DNA of 64,000 bases from BS750m-G69 sp964441235 (GCA_964441235.1 CAYTUQ010000009.1:1-64000), one strand, 5' to 3'; counted from the stretch's first letter, positions 47,201-55,263 are shown. The notes: generated by a model from the sequence alone, not told the origin. Program-made: numbers and translations.

Positions 47201-47625
47201 GTAACAACCTGCTGGCTGTTCGAAACCTCTTTATGCAGGATGTCCCGTTTAGCTACCACAACCACTTCCTGCCCGGGCACAACCTCCATTTCGATGTTAA
47301 AATCAACCCTTGCAATACGATCAACAGCTACAATGACATCTGTTTGTGTAATCTTCGCATAACCTATCATGGATACCTGAACATCATGAACACCAGCAGG
47401 TACGTTTACAATAGTGAAATATCCATCCATATCTGTGGCAGCACCCAAATACGTACCAAGAATAATAACATTTACACCAGTAAGAGGCTTTCCTGTTTCT
47501 GCATCTCTAATAGTACCAACAATTTTCCCTGTGGTTTGCGAATACAAAGGAATAGTAAATAGTAAAGACAAGAAAACAACAAACAAAAAGAATTTTGAAA
47601 AATAATGAAAAAAATGAAATTTCAT
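44299..47625 (-). CDS. TonB-dependent outer-membrane receptor with carboxypeptidase-like N-domain
   Basis: 1108 aa. Signal peptide; CarboxypepD-regulatory-like domain (GKIVGTIRDAETGKPLTGVN, about residues 30-115); plug (QQVVTGTQMVEAAGVRTINH, NLEIRGGSADQTGAIVNGL, QVSLVTGGFNAEYGNYRSG, about 140-250); and a 22-strand barrel ending with GEPRDIWFGINVSF. It should import oligosaccharides, here presumably oligogalacturonides, using TonB energy. It heads the leftward operon with an Fn3 protein and a PorV-like protein and not a SusD, so it is SusC-like in architecture only. AGGAGGAGG precedes the ATG. A GntR-type site relative lies about 110 bases upstream (47733-47743). Confidence 0.9.
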   Translation of the reverse strand: MKFHFFHYFSKFFLFVVFLSLLFTIPLYSQTTGKIVGTIRDAETGKPLTGVNVIILGTYLGAATDMDGYFTIVNVPAGVHDVQVSMIGYAKITQTDVIVAVDRIARVDFNIEMEVVPGQEVVVVAKRDILHKEVSNSQQVVTGTQMVEAAGVRTINHYLEKQPGITGANNLEIRGGSADQTGAIVNGLSLVNARIGRAEATVPVSAVEQVSLVTGGFNAEYGNYRSGLINVTTKSGDKSAYHGTFSYTQNTPHMKRFGKSLYDPNSYGLRPYMDPIVSFKGTSLDSWLEVTAGDTAEAEYLGQSYDQFRYGWIEQAERFNRNRDPEDQATPMDLYLWSAWMHQAIPDFDKLEELYPEYTTETENWEEKKKAVRDHANKEGTNPDYNFDGGFGGPLPLVGKYLGDATFYLSNQTNNINYTQPVSRKSQWTSTTLLTLKSQISKSMTLNLNGVYRLRHGVAPVHYDTGQKPTLEQGGGTMFENNIDIIQSLGAMYYWHPTVFHPKDQTTILTGFKLNNMVNTRTFWDLSFQYGWSKDFSEPKITRDYTTLINFGPIWLDEMPYGRCFTSTDPDTVYNPNDLTEFYPHGEFEAPQGVNRRFNSKTGEYNENSVTQQIRMKFDLSSQLTKLHFIKTGAELNYYDLNNDLWTWWPGHDTNYELRFHRKPWILGGYIQDQLTLESMVATFGLRLDYYNSGGGVWPTGDPFNEEAFIAPPSVNSAELYERLEAGEFVTWDRWRAIDDSLGGTFLEKTKNHFSISPRLGISFPVTERSKFYFNYGHFRSTPRYSDMFMYAYRFWKQGLYSIGNPNLEPPRTIQYELGVSYNLLDQYLINLSTYYKDVTGQSGNTSSDFTESGNFRYSNSAGSASYATYMNNEYEDIQGFEMNVNKQYGDFLTGWITYRYMIEKYGYSGREELFSDPIANLTEGLYQSEENRPTTRPVVTGNISLHTPDNWGPKILNNHFLGGWLASFLGRWERGRTFTWNPENIRNLTNNLRWPDYYRFDLKVSKRFSLFGVNANFYVDAYNLFNTKINWMYEEWCFRTDNDRRNYLTSLHLPMYDDPEYSDDKYVAGDDRPGDMREEKPYINDPDNKMWLYGEPRDIWFGINVSF

Positions 47626-48500
47626 TTAATTTTCCTCCTCCTTTTAATAGATTAAATAAACGACGAAAAACCACATTTAAATTTTATATTCAATCCATAT
47701 ACATCAAACAATCTTATTTTCAAATTAGTAATACATATGATATATTAAATACTATGATTATTGTTGTCAAGCTTTTTTTATATATATCTCCTTAAACATA
47801 TTATAATTAGGAAATAGCAAAACATTCAACATTAAAAAAAGAGAATTCTCAATTATTCTATTCATCCGGAACTGAATATTTTTGATTATAAAAGAAACAG
47901 GAAATTGTATGGCATCTTCACTATAATATAATCACTTATTAAAAAAACAAATATTTATGAAAATCAATATTAGAAATTATTGTGATTATCGATGAAAAAC
48001 GTTAAGGGGGTGTGATAGAATAAAGTTTTCATTCATTGTAATTTGTAATTCTGTCCCGAAACTTCGGGATGAATTTACAATTTAAATATGTTCGGGGGGT
48101 GAGAAAAAACTAATTACCATTTACTGAATTATATTCATAATGTTTTTACTGAACTTAGAATAATACAAAAATCCATTTTATTTCTTCTTCCCAGAGGGAT
48201 GTCTTCGACACACCCCCTAAAGGTTATATCATTACACCTCCTAAAGATGGGTTAAAATCCCAAATGAGCCTTATGAATCAACGCATCTCGTTAATTAAAC
48301 TAATTTAATTTTATTGAAATTGCTTTGTCCTAACTATGGGGAAAAGGGGGAAAAGCGTGTGGAAAAATCAATCTCTAAATCACTAAAATAAAAAGACTCC
48401 AAATTATTTTGGTGCTAATTTTAAAAAGTGTTTGAAATCTCTAATATAATTATTAATATTCAATGTGAATGATGTATGATATATGAAAAGGAGTTAAAAA
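47626..48500. promoter_or_regulatory. divergent control region between TonB receptor and gntR
   Basis: An 875-base AT-rich gap between the leftward receptor gene and the rightward regulator gene, with no coding frame I trust. It contains ACATATGATAT at 47733-47743, sharing the ten bases TATGATATAT with the gntR-proximal site, and a hairpin with TCCCGAAACTTCGGGA (48054-48069) inside longer complementary arms (AATTTGTAATTC/GAATTTACAATT). A GC-rich repeat relative (AGAGGGATGTCTTCGACAC) lies at 48193-48211. The location suggests that both divergent promoters are here. Confidence 0.45.
48472..48482 (+). promoter_or_regulatory. candidate GntR operator, probably autoregulatory
   Basis: ATGTATGATAT differs in one position from the reverse complement of the site before kduI (ATGTATGACAT). 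It ends about six bases before the AAAAGGAG ribosome site of gntR, where a bound repressor would block its own transcript. Confidence 0.45.
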
Positions 48501-49268
48501 ATGGAAAAATTATTCCCAAAGATTGGCAGTATATTAAAATTGAGTCAAGAAATCTCCAACATAATAGAAGATGCGATTTTACAGAAAAAAATTCAACAGG
48601 GTGAAAAATTGCCGACCGAAGCAGAACTTTGTAATATGTTTGGTGTTAGCCGCACTGCAGTTCGTGAAGCATTCCAAATGTTGGCTGCAAGGGGTTTAGT
48701 AAGAGTGAGAAAAGGAGATGGAATTTATGTTAGTGATTACTCACCTGAAAATGTGACTAAACCGATGAGTTTATTTTTGGAACTCAACTTAAGTAAAAAC
48801 TACATGCTTCATGTTATGGAGATTAGAAAGATGTTAGAGCCTCAAATTGCGAGATTGGCAGCGCTCAGAAGAACGGATGAGGATTTGGATGATTTAAGTA
48901 AGAATTTGGAAAAGCATAAACGATGCAAGAAAGATGATTCTTATACTCAGGGCAAGATAGATGGAGAATTTCACTTGAAGATTGCAAATGCGTGCAAAAA
49001 TCCAATTGTATCTATGGCTGTAAAACCTGTATTTGAACTGATGCCCAAAACCCGTTCAATAGTATATGCCTATATCGACACATCTCAGAGTGAGGCAATA
49101 GAATACCATAGTAAAATTTTGGAAATGATTAAAGATGGCAATGCTGATGTTTCTTACGAGACAATGAAAGAGCATTTGAAAATGGCAGAGAGCCGTACAC
49201 TAACGGTTTTAAATAAATTAGAAGAAATTGATGAAATAAAATATAGAGATTTAGGAGTTTTTAAATAA
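48501..49268 (+). CDS. GntR-family (FadR/FCD subfamily) uronate-responsive regulator
   Basis: 255 aa. An N-terminal winged helix (about residues 15-80: KLPTEAELCNMFGVSRTAVREAFQMLAARGLVRVRKGDG) is the GntR signature, followed by an all-helical FCD effector domain (about 95-235) with the metal/ligand residues expected in DGEFHLKIANA, EYHSKILEMI and MKEHLKMAE. FCD regulators of ExuR, UxuR and KdgR type respond to uronates or their ketoaldonate derivatives. It is next to uxaC on the same strand and divergent from the pectin operons, so it is probably their repressor. GGAG and a candidate operator precede the start. Confidence 0.9.
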   Translation: MEKLFPKIGSILKLSQEISNIIEDAILQKKIQQGEKLPTEAELCNMFGVSRTAVREAFQMLAARGLVRVRKGDGIYVSDYSPENVTKPMSLFLELNLSKNYMLHVMEIRKMLEPQIARLAALRRTDEDLDDLSKNLEKHKRCKKDDSYTQGKIDGEFHLKIANACKNPIVSMAVKPVFELMPKTRSIVYAYIDTSQSEAIEYHSKILEMIKDGNADVSYETMKEHLKMAESRTLTVLNKLEEIDEIKYRDLGVFK

Positions 49269-49396
49269 TGATTGCCCAATCTGATTAGGAAAGTATTACA
49301 AATAATGCAGTCAGTTTTGTGGAAGCGGTTAAAAGCGCTAAAACTAAATAGAAAATAATTAAAAAGATTAGAGTAGTTTAATTTAAGGAGGAATCT

Positions 49397-50797
49397 GTGT
49401 TAGAAAGGTACAGATATTTCGATTCAGACCAGACGATAAGAGAGATTGTGTGGGATTTATACAAAGAGGCAAAAGATTTACCAATTATAAGTCCTCATGG
49501 ACATGTTGACCCTAAAATGTTTGCGGAAAATGAGCCTTTCCCTGATCCTACTGAGTTGATTTTAATACCAGACCATTATATTTATCGAATGCTATATTCT
49601 CAAGGAATACCTCTTGAATCGTTGGGAATTCCTACAGTTGATGGCTCTCCATTTGAAAAAGATCACCGAAAGATATGGCAAATTTTTGGTGAGAACTGGT
49701 ATTTGTTTGCAGGCACACCGACAGGTTTGTGGCTTACACATGAATTTCATGAAGTATTCGGGATCGAAGAGAAATTAAATGCTAATACTGCAATGAAAAT
49801 TTACGATCAAATTCAGGAAAAATTGGTAAAATCAGAATTTCTTCCCCGTACATTGTTTGAAAAATTTAATATTGAAGTACTTAGCACAACGGACAATGCA
49901 ACAAGTGATTTACGGTATCACAAGAAGATTAAAGAATCTGGATGGAAGGGAAGAATAGTTCCGTGCTTTCGCCCCGATGGGGTGATCAATATCGACTCCA
50001 AAAACTGGAAAAGTAACATAAAAAAATTGTCAGAAGTAAGTGGAATCGAAGTAAGTAATTACAAAAGTTATATAAAGGCATTGGAAAATAGACGAGAGTT
50101 TTTCAAATCGATGAGAGCAGTTTCCACTGACCATGCCGTACTTGAACCCTATACTCATGAATTGACGCTTCAAGAGGCAGATAAAATTTTCCAGAGAGCA
50201 CTTTCAAGTAAAAATCGTGATGATGATGCAAGGTTGTTTACCGCCCATATGCTGATGGAAATGGCTCGAATGAGTGTAGAAGATGGTATGGTAATGCAGA
50301 TTCATCCGGGTTCTTTCAGAAATCATAATGAGAAGATATTCGAGAAATTTGGTCTTGATAAAGGATGTGATATTCCAATTCAAACTGAATACACCAGAAA
50401 TTTATATGAACTGCTAAATAAGTATGGAAACAACCCTGATTTAACGATAATAGTATTTACGCTTGATGAATCAACTTATTCCAGAGAGTTGGCTCCTTTG
50501 GCTGGGCATTATCCTGCATTAAAATTAGGCCCTGCGTGGTGGTTTCATGATAGTATTGAAGGAATGATGCGTTATCGTCAAATGGTTATGGAAACTGCAG
50601 GAGTTTATAATACAGTAGGATTTAACGATGATACCAGAGCTTTTCCCTCTATTCCAGCACGTCATGATTTATCCAGGAGAGTAGATTCCAACTTTTTGGC
50701 TACTAAGGTCTCTCAGCACATAATTGATATAGAAGATGCAAGGAGAATTAGTAAAGCACTTGCTTATGATTTAGCAAAAAAATCTTATAGGCTGTAA
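49397..50797 (+). CDS. uxaC: uronate isomerase UxaC
   Basis: Converts D-galacturonate to tagaturonate and D-glucuronate to fructuronate, first step of saturated-uronate catabolism in the cytoplasm. 466 aa, normal length. Amidohydrolase-like family motifs: ISPHGHVDPKMF (metal-binding HxH), STTDNATSDLRYH, MVMQIHPGSFRNHN, LKLGPAWWFHDSIEGMMRY and GFNDDTRAFPSIPARHDLSRR. It starts at GTG 49397 behind a strong AAGGAGG. It follows gntR by 128 bases. That gap contains an in-frame string ESITNNAVSFVEAVKSAKTK before a stop (49288-49350), which may be the relic of another gene's C-terminus. Confidence 0.95.
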   Translation: MLERYRYFDSDQTIREIVWDLYKEAKDLPIISPHGHVDPKMFAENEPFPDPTELILIPDHYIYRMLYSQGIPLESLGIPTVDGSPFEKDHRKIWQIFGENWYLFAGTPTGLWLTHEFHEVFGIEEKLNANTAMKIYDQIQEKLVKSEFLPRTLFEKFNIEVLSTTDNATSDLRYHKKIKESGWKGRIVPCFRPDGVINIDSKNWKSNIKKLSEVSGIEVSNYKSYIKALENRREFFKSMRAVSTDHAVLEPYTHELTLQEADKIFQRALSSKNRDDDARLFTAHMLMEMARMSVEDGMVMQIHPGSFRNHNEKIFEKFGLDKGCDIPIQTEYTRNLYELLNKYGNNPDLTIIVFTLDESTYSRELAPLAGHYPALKLGPAWWFHDSIEGMMRYRQMVMETAGVYNTVGFNDDTRAFPSIPARHDLSRRVDSNFLATKVSQHIIDIEDARRISKALAYDLAKKSYRL

Positions 50798-50817
50798 AAA
50801 TTTTAGAGGTAAGTAAA

Positions 50818-51069
50818 ATACTATTAGACGAAATCACTAAATGGTATGATCTTCAAGATAAAATAATAGTTACTACCGGCGGTGCGGGTATTTTGTGCTC
50901 AGAGATAGCCCGTGCATTAGTTGGAAGTGGAGCAAAAGTGGTGATACTGGATATTAATCCAGATCAGGCTGAAAAGGCTATTGAGAAAATAAAAGTGGAA
51001 AAAGGAGAAATAAGCTATACAAAACTTTTGAAATCGAAGAATTTATTTTACACTGGGATATTAAAATAA
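50818..51069 (+). pseudogene. truncated UxuB-like short-chain dehydrogenase
   Basis: Directly after uxaC, the frame beginning ILLDEITKWYDLQDKIIVTT runs through the Rossmann motif TGGAGILCSEIARALVGSGA and VVILDINPDQAEKAIEKI, then loses similarity and stops after about 84 codons; such enzymes have 260-280. The position where a start is expected (50818, eight bases after AGAGG) reads ATA instead of ATG. The order uxaC-SDR suggests a former fructuronate or tagaturonate reductase (D-mannonate oxidoreductase of the SDR type). It is a gene relic with both a damaged start and a missing end. The rest of the gap (51070-51205) shows nothing. Confidence 0.75.
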
Positions 51070-51205
51070 AAATAATTTTCTATTCTCTTCGATCTAAGCG
51101 GTTTATGAATTAATCAGGTTATAAAAACAACAAAATCTACTTCGAAATATTTTTTTCAACAATCAATCATTTAGACAATTCTATGAATATAGTGTTATTG
51201 TTCTT

Positions 51206-53416
51206 TTACATCCGCCAGTTGTAAGAAGCTTTGAAAAATAGTCCTCGTTTCATTTCCGTGTAAGTATCAACCGGGACATAATCAGACCCATCATATTTCA
51301 AATTCTCATGTCTGGATCCATACCCAAGGTAAACCACTGTTCCGGGAATGTAGGTAAAGCCAATTAACAGCTCGCTGGTTAGGCCTTTTTCATCGTGGAC
51401 ATCTTCCTCTTCGGGATACTTAACAGCATAGTCTGGATATTTAACATAAGTGTAATCTAATATTCCCCTGATAAACAGGTACTTATTCAGCTGATAGGTG
51501 GTCTTGTTCCGGAAGATCCGATAATCATAGAGCTCTAAATTATCTTCCCGGCTTGTGAAGACATTCTGCGAACTAGAAAATTCTGAGCTAAAATTATCGG
51601 TAGGTTGAAAATTGAAGAATGCCCATCTATATGCTACATCTCCCTGAAAAGGATTCTCGGAATCATCATACCATGGACTTCCACCGTTTCCAAGTCCCAA
51701 AGAGACATAAAGTGAATTAATGATCTGCCCATTCATATCTATCTCGTAATTACTCTTATCAAATGACTCTCCCTCAAATACTTCTGATCCTCGAGCATAC
51801 TCTAGCTCCACATATATTGACCTAGTCATGCCAAATGATAGGTAGATATTGTGGTGACCATCATTCATATCGAAGTATTTGTCTCGCTGAACGTAACCCC
51901 AATACCCAATATTAACTTTCTGGAGCAGATTGGATTCGGAGTAAAAATTCCGCCCACCGGAGAAGCTCATGGTTGTGGTACCGTCTCTTGGGATATAGCC
52001 AGTGTCCAGTCGGAAATTCTTGCTAATGTCATGAATTCCCACACGTGCATAGTAATTACGATTACCATAGGCAAAGGACAGGTCAGCATTATGAGCATTG
52101 GTAACCTTCCTGGTTTCAGAGTCTTTGCTCTCTCCGTAGAAGGCATTGCCTTCAATCTTCATGGTTCCGGATAGCCGCCAGAGGGCATCCATGCCCGCTA
52201 CTCTATTAAATCCACCCTCATGTTCCCGGTCAGTGAAAATCCCACCGATATAACTTTCATCCTTTAGAAGCTTCTTATAGCGTTGAATATAGAAGTCAGC
52301 AGGTCTCTTAGCGTCTTCTTCATATATGGGTGACTCATCTCTGGCGAGTATGACTGACAGGGCGTTGGATTTGCCCATCTTACCAGAAAGCTTTAAGCCG
52401 AAGCTGGGGTCAGCGATGGTACGAGTGTGTACTACATGGGAGATAGCACTGCCGTTACTTATTCCTGCCACATCGAAATTCTTGATACCCTCCAGGAAGA
52501 AAGGGCGCTTCTCCGAATAGAAATTGGGATAACGTAGATTAACATCCACCTGACTGGCATCCGATTCAACCTGGCTGAAGTCAGGATTCAGAGTCAGGTC
52601 AAGGGTAAGAGTCGAGGTAAGGCTTACCTTAGTCGTTACTCCTATATCTGATCCAGACTCATCCTCTACCTTTTGGAGCGCTCCGCTCTGAGCCTCTCGA
52701 TTTGATGTCTGTGTAAACGAGGGTAGAATTTCATAGGTTCTTTTGTATTTTAATTTTTTATATTCGACAATTCCCATTTGATTTGTCATGCTTCCTTCAT
52801 CCGGATAAAATGGTGGATAGGCTGCCTGTTCAGAATAGCGTGTAATCCGCCTGCAAAAAACAATTCCCATTACTACTTTCTCTCCAGCGTTAAAACGAAT
52901 ACTCTTTAAGGGAATTTTTATTTCTACTGTGTACCCATCATCGGTAATAATACCTGCCGACTCCCAGATGAAGTCATTTGTACCATCTCCATTTCCTTCT
53001 GCATTCAACATGATATCCCCTTGGATTCCGAAGGGATTCACCATGAATCCATATGCATTCTGCTGGTCATTATATGAATCCAGTACCACTCCTATCCAGT
53101 CTTCGTTGAAAATGTTATCTCGACTGGTTATTGTTGCTTGAATTTTATCGGGCTCTGAATCATAGCAACTAAAAGCAAAATAAAGGTTCTCATTATCATA
53201 AGCTGAATAGGCAATAGTATTCTCCGATACTGGTTTACCATAATCAGGTTGAAAAGTTTGAAAATCAGTGTACCCCGGAGTTTCATTCCAAATATCGTCA
53301 TCTAAAATGCCATCAATAATAGGAGGAGTGTCTGTTCTGATAGCCTTTACTTCAACTTTAGCATAAGTAGGAATCGCTAATAATAAGAAGAGTAGCACCC
53401 CTGTCAATCTTTTCAT
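51206..53416 (-). CDS. DUF5916 outer-membrane protein with CBM9-like domain
   Basis: 736 aa. The signal peptide is followed by a CBM9-like sandwich (IRTDTPPIIDGILDDDIW ... LKSIRFNAGEKVVMGIVF, about residues 22-200) and the DUF5916 region, beginning with the typical TLDLTLNPDFSQVESDASQVDVN and NFYSEKRPFFLEG, which is rich in beta-strands and ends with an aromatic-rich barrel-like tail (MKRGLFFKASYNWRM). Proteins of this kind are common in FCB bacteria and have no established activity; they may bind sugars at the outer membrane. GAAGGAG precedes the ATG. Its place next to the locus end does not prove a role in pectin use. Confidence 0.8.
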   Translation of the reverse strand: MKRLTGVLLFLLLAIPTYAKVEVKAIRTDTPPIIDGILDDDIWNETPGYTDFQTFQPDYGKPVSENTIAYSAYDNENLYFAFSCYDSEPDKIQATITSRDNIFNEDWIGVVLDSYNDQQNAYGFMVNPFGIQGDIMLNAEGNGDGTNDFIWESAGIITDDGYTVEIKIPLKSIRFNAGEKVVMGIVFCRRITRYSEQAAYPPFYPDEGSMTNQMGIVEYKKLKYKRTYEILPSFTQTSNREAQSGALQKVEDESGSDIGVTTKVSLTSTLTLDLTLNPDFSQVESDASQVDVNLRYPNFYSEKRPFFLEGIKNFDVAGISNGSAISHVVHTRTIADPSFGLKLSGKMGKSNALSVILARDESPIYEEDAKRPADFYIQRYKKLLKDESYIGGIFTDREHEGGFNRVAGMDALWRLSGTMKIEGNAFYGESKDSETRKVTNAHNADLSFAYGNRNYYARVGIHDISKNFRLDTGYIPRDGTTTMSFSGGRNFYSESNLLQKVNIGYWGYVQRDKYFDMNDGHHNIYLSFGMTRSIYVELEYARGSEVFEGESFDKSNYEIDMNGQIINSLYVSLGLGNGGSPWYDDSENPFQGDVAYRWAFFNFQPTDNFSSEFSSSQNVFTSREDNLELYDYRIFRNKTTYQLNKYLFIRGILDYTYVKYPDYAVKYPEEEDVHDEKGLTSELLIGFTYIPGTVVYLGYGSRHENLKYDGSDYVPVDTYTEMKRGLFFKASYNWRM

Positions 53417-53847
53417 AAAAACTCCTTCATCATTGGTTGTGACAATTTTCTTTAAGTTGAATTCTCATTATTTCATTTGACACAGAAAATGTGAATTTAG
53501 TTGTCAGTCAAAATTCCGCGTTTTCTTATACATTCCGAAGTAGTGCAATGACTTTAAAAGTAGAACAGACTTTTCAGTTTGTTTCCGTGTACTTAGTGCC
53601 TATTGTAATAAAATAATTTGGAACAATAATTACTCTTTATCCTTTCAACCCATTAAGTCCCGCTTAATATGTTTTACACTAAACCTGTTTTTCCCAACGG
53701 GACGCCTTCGACGCGCTATAGCCAAACATTTTTTAATAGAGTATAGTTGCTATCTGTCCAGTTTCTCCTTCGAATCTATCAGCTTGTGGATTACAAGTCA
53801 TTAAGGAAACAAAGCCAATTTAATATTCCTTTTATGACGAATAATTG

Positions 53848-53906
53848 GATTAACAAAACCCGTTTATTCTTTGGCTAAAGCCAAATCTGGAAACGGGTTT
53901 GTTTTA
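53848..53906 (+). terminator. long hairpin followed by T-rich run
   Basis: AAACCCGTTT and AAACGGGTTT form an outer stem around an inner TTTGGCTAAAGCCAAA hairpin, followed by TGTTTTATTT. It could terminate rightward transcription, though no rightward gene precedes it closely. Confidence 0.55.
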
Positions 53907-53986
53907 TTTAATTTGAAGGAATGAATGGAAACAGATATTTGATACGCTTCGATTAAATTCATCTTAATCTATAAAGAATTTAATCT

Positions 53987-54018
53987 GAAAACCTCGTGCT
54001 GAGAAGCTCGGGGTTTTT
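53987..54018 (+). terminator. hairpin followed by T-run
   Basis: AAAACCTCGTGCT pairs with AGCTCGGGGTTTT around GAGA, and T-rich sequence follows. Typical Rho-independent form; the transcript it ends is not evident, so a short RNA between 53906 and 54018 is possible but not shown. Confidence 0.5.
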
Positions 54019-54104
54019 GCATTGTGACATTGGTAAACTGAATTATAATCTGCGTACCCGAGGCTCTCTCACGGAGGTCCCTCCGGAAATTAAAAGCTTT
54101 TTTA

Positions 54105-54176
54105 GAGGGATTAAACGCCTAGCGTTAGGTACGGCGACCTTTGAAGTGCTTCACTCTGGATGTTAGCAAATCCCTC
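54105..54176. repeat. 72-base folded block with inverted ends
   Basis: GAGGGATT (54105-54112) pairs exactly with AATCCCTC (54169-54176). Inside are CGCC...GGCG around AGCGTTAGGTAC and the palindrome TGAAGTGCTTCA. Its size and closing stem recall a tRNA, but there is no T-loop GTTCRA or CCA-type end. It is therefore treated as a repeat or structured RNA of unknown role. Confidence 0.35.
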
Positions 54177-54252
54177 AGAAAATCCGCCGAACTCCAAAAT
54201 CATCTAACTGACCAAGCCGTTACCTCCACGCAAATGTTTAGGCACACTTTCA

Positions 54253-54471
54253 TCATGCAACTTGGTAGATTAGCGGTCGAAAATGAGGAGTTGGTATTGG
54301 TTTTCCATTAGCACGAGCTGCTTCAATCCACGCCTCTTTTGCCTTCAATACCTCCTGTAATGCTTCTTCTGGTGTTGTGCCAAAAGCAGAACAATTTTTC
54401 AAATCGGGTATATCTGCAATATACCCTTCATCTTCTTCGCTGTAAAATATATTGACATGATAGTCTTTCAT
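54253..54471 (-). CDS. hicB: HicB-family antitoxin
   Basis: 72 aa with the HicB partial RNase H-like fold: YHVNIFYSEEDEGYIADIPDL, CSAFGTTPEEALQEVLKAKE and a short C-terminal tail (ARANGKPIPTPHFRP) which lacks a long DNA-binding extension. It neutralises the HicA ribonuclease encoded directly upstream. Its ATG overlaps the hicA stop by four bases (ATGA), the usual coupled arrangement. Confidence 0.9.
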   Translation of the reverse strand: MKDYHVNIFYSEEDEGYIADIPDLKNCSAFGTTPEEALQEVLKAKEAWIEAARANGKPIPTPHFRPLIYQVA

Positions 54472-54725
54472 TTCTCACCCTCCTCTATTTGAAGATTATA
54501 TCGCTCAATAATCTGCAATAATTGTTTGACCTGATATGGTTTTGCTTTCCCCTTGACATTTTGAAGGTTTACCAGTTCTGGTACATCTGGATGTACGAAA
54601 ATGTGATGACTCCCTTTGATCCGTTCCAACTGAAATCCAAATGCCCCAGCACATGCTACCGCTTCTGAAAATCGGATATTTTTTAAACTGGACAACAACT
54701 TTTGTAGCAATTTGCGTTTTTTCAT
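54468..54725 (-). CDS. hicA: HicA-family mRNA interferase toxin
   Basis: 85 aa double-stranded-RNA-binding-like fold: GAFGFQLERIKGSHHIFVHP contains the conserved catalytic histidine (GSHHIF), then VNLQNVKGKAKPYQVKQLLQIIE, as in HicA toxins that cleave mRNA. First gene of the hicA-hicB pair. Slightly longer than the common 60-80 aa because of an N-terminal basic segment (MKKRKLLQKLLSSLKNIRF). The gap upstream is full of repeats. Confidence 0.9.
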   Translation of the reverse strand: MKKRKLLQKLLSSLKNIRFSEAVACAGAFGFQLERIKGSHHIFVHPDVPELVNLQNVKGKAKPYQVKQLLQIIERYNLQIEEGEK

Positions 54726-54766
54726 CTACTTTCTTCTCTCATGCGAATTTGTGTTGTGCAACATTG

Positions 54767-55057
54767 TCAATATATGGTCTACAACCCGTAGGGAAAATTT
54801 TCCACATATTAGACTTATTTCTTAGGGATCTCTTTCCCGGAGGGATCTTCCATAGGTCACGTCCCGTAGGGATCCCGATGGGGCAGGACTCCTTCGGAGA
54901 ATCCTCCGTGATCTTCGAGACGAGACGAGACAGAAGGAAAACATTTCCATCTATTGCCCACATTTAATTTAAAATATGGAATAGTACATCTTGATCTTCC
55001 ACATTTATATCATATAACTTCATGGAATGGAAATTAAAAGGGATTAACAAGATAATC
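54767..55057. repeat. long direct repeat, copy 1
   Basis: Resembles 55969-56225 in the same orientation over about 260 bases. Shared blocks include the segment around TTTTCCACATATTAGACTTA (near 54797), CGAGACGAGACAGAAGGAAA (near 54923) and GGAATAGTACATCTTGATCT (near 54978). Copy 1 has extra GC-rich palindromic units in the middle. The two copies enclose the RelE-type toxin-antitoxin pair. The open frame across 55022-55258 has no family resemblance and is not called. Confidence 0.8.
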
Positions 55058-55094
55058 AAGAGAAAGTTCAGACCTGATCCAAATTCAAAGCGAT

Positions 55095-55162
55095 TACACC
55101 TGTCAGGTTTATTAGATTCTTTTTCCTCAGATGAAATCAATTTTGTAAACCTGACAGGTGTA
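55095..55162. repeat. 17-base perfect inverted repeat
   Basis: TACACCTGTCAGGTTTA (55095-55111) and TAAACCTGACAGGTGTA (55146-55162) are exact inverted copies separated by 34 bases. Each arm is itself nearly palindromic (ACCTGTCAGGT). It lies between the first long repeat and the RelE gene; it could be a cruciform, a terminator for relE, or an element end. Confidence 0.7.
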
Positions 55163-55263
55163 GGCATCATATCCTTAACTTTCAACGGTATTGGAGTTTT
55201 GTGCGTTCAGGTGTCTCACCAGAGACCTCCGTTGAGGCGAAGCAGATTCGTTATGTGATTTAA

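Larger units (their letters stand above)
53417..54252. other. repeat-rich intergenic region
   Basis: About 835 bases without a supportable gene. It contains a TCCCAACGGGACGCCTTCGA-type GC repeat (about 53692), two terminator-like hairpins (listed separately) and a 72-base folded block at 54105-54176. No tRNA was found. Confidence 0.5.

Noticed and set aside
49318..49345. catabolite-repression (cre-like) site AAGCGGTTAAAAGCGCT before uxaC
   Set aside because: Only loosely palindromic and inside a possible gene relic; no LacI-type regulator nearby.
54105..54176. tRNA gene
   Set aside because: No T-loop consensus and no proper anticodon arm on either strand.
55022..55258. 78-aa protein on the plus strand
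   Set aside because: It covers the 17-bp inverted repeat and part of the long direct repeat; no family resemblance or ribosome site.
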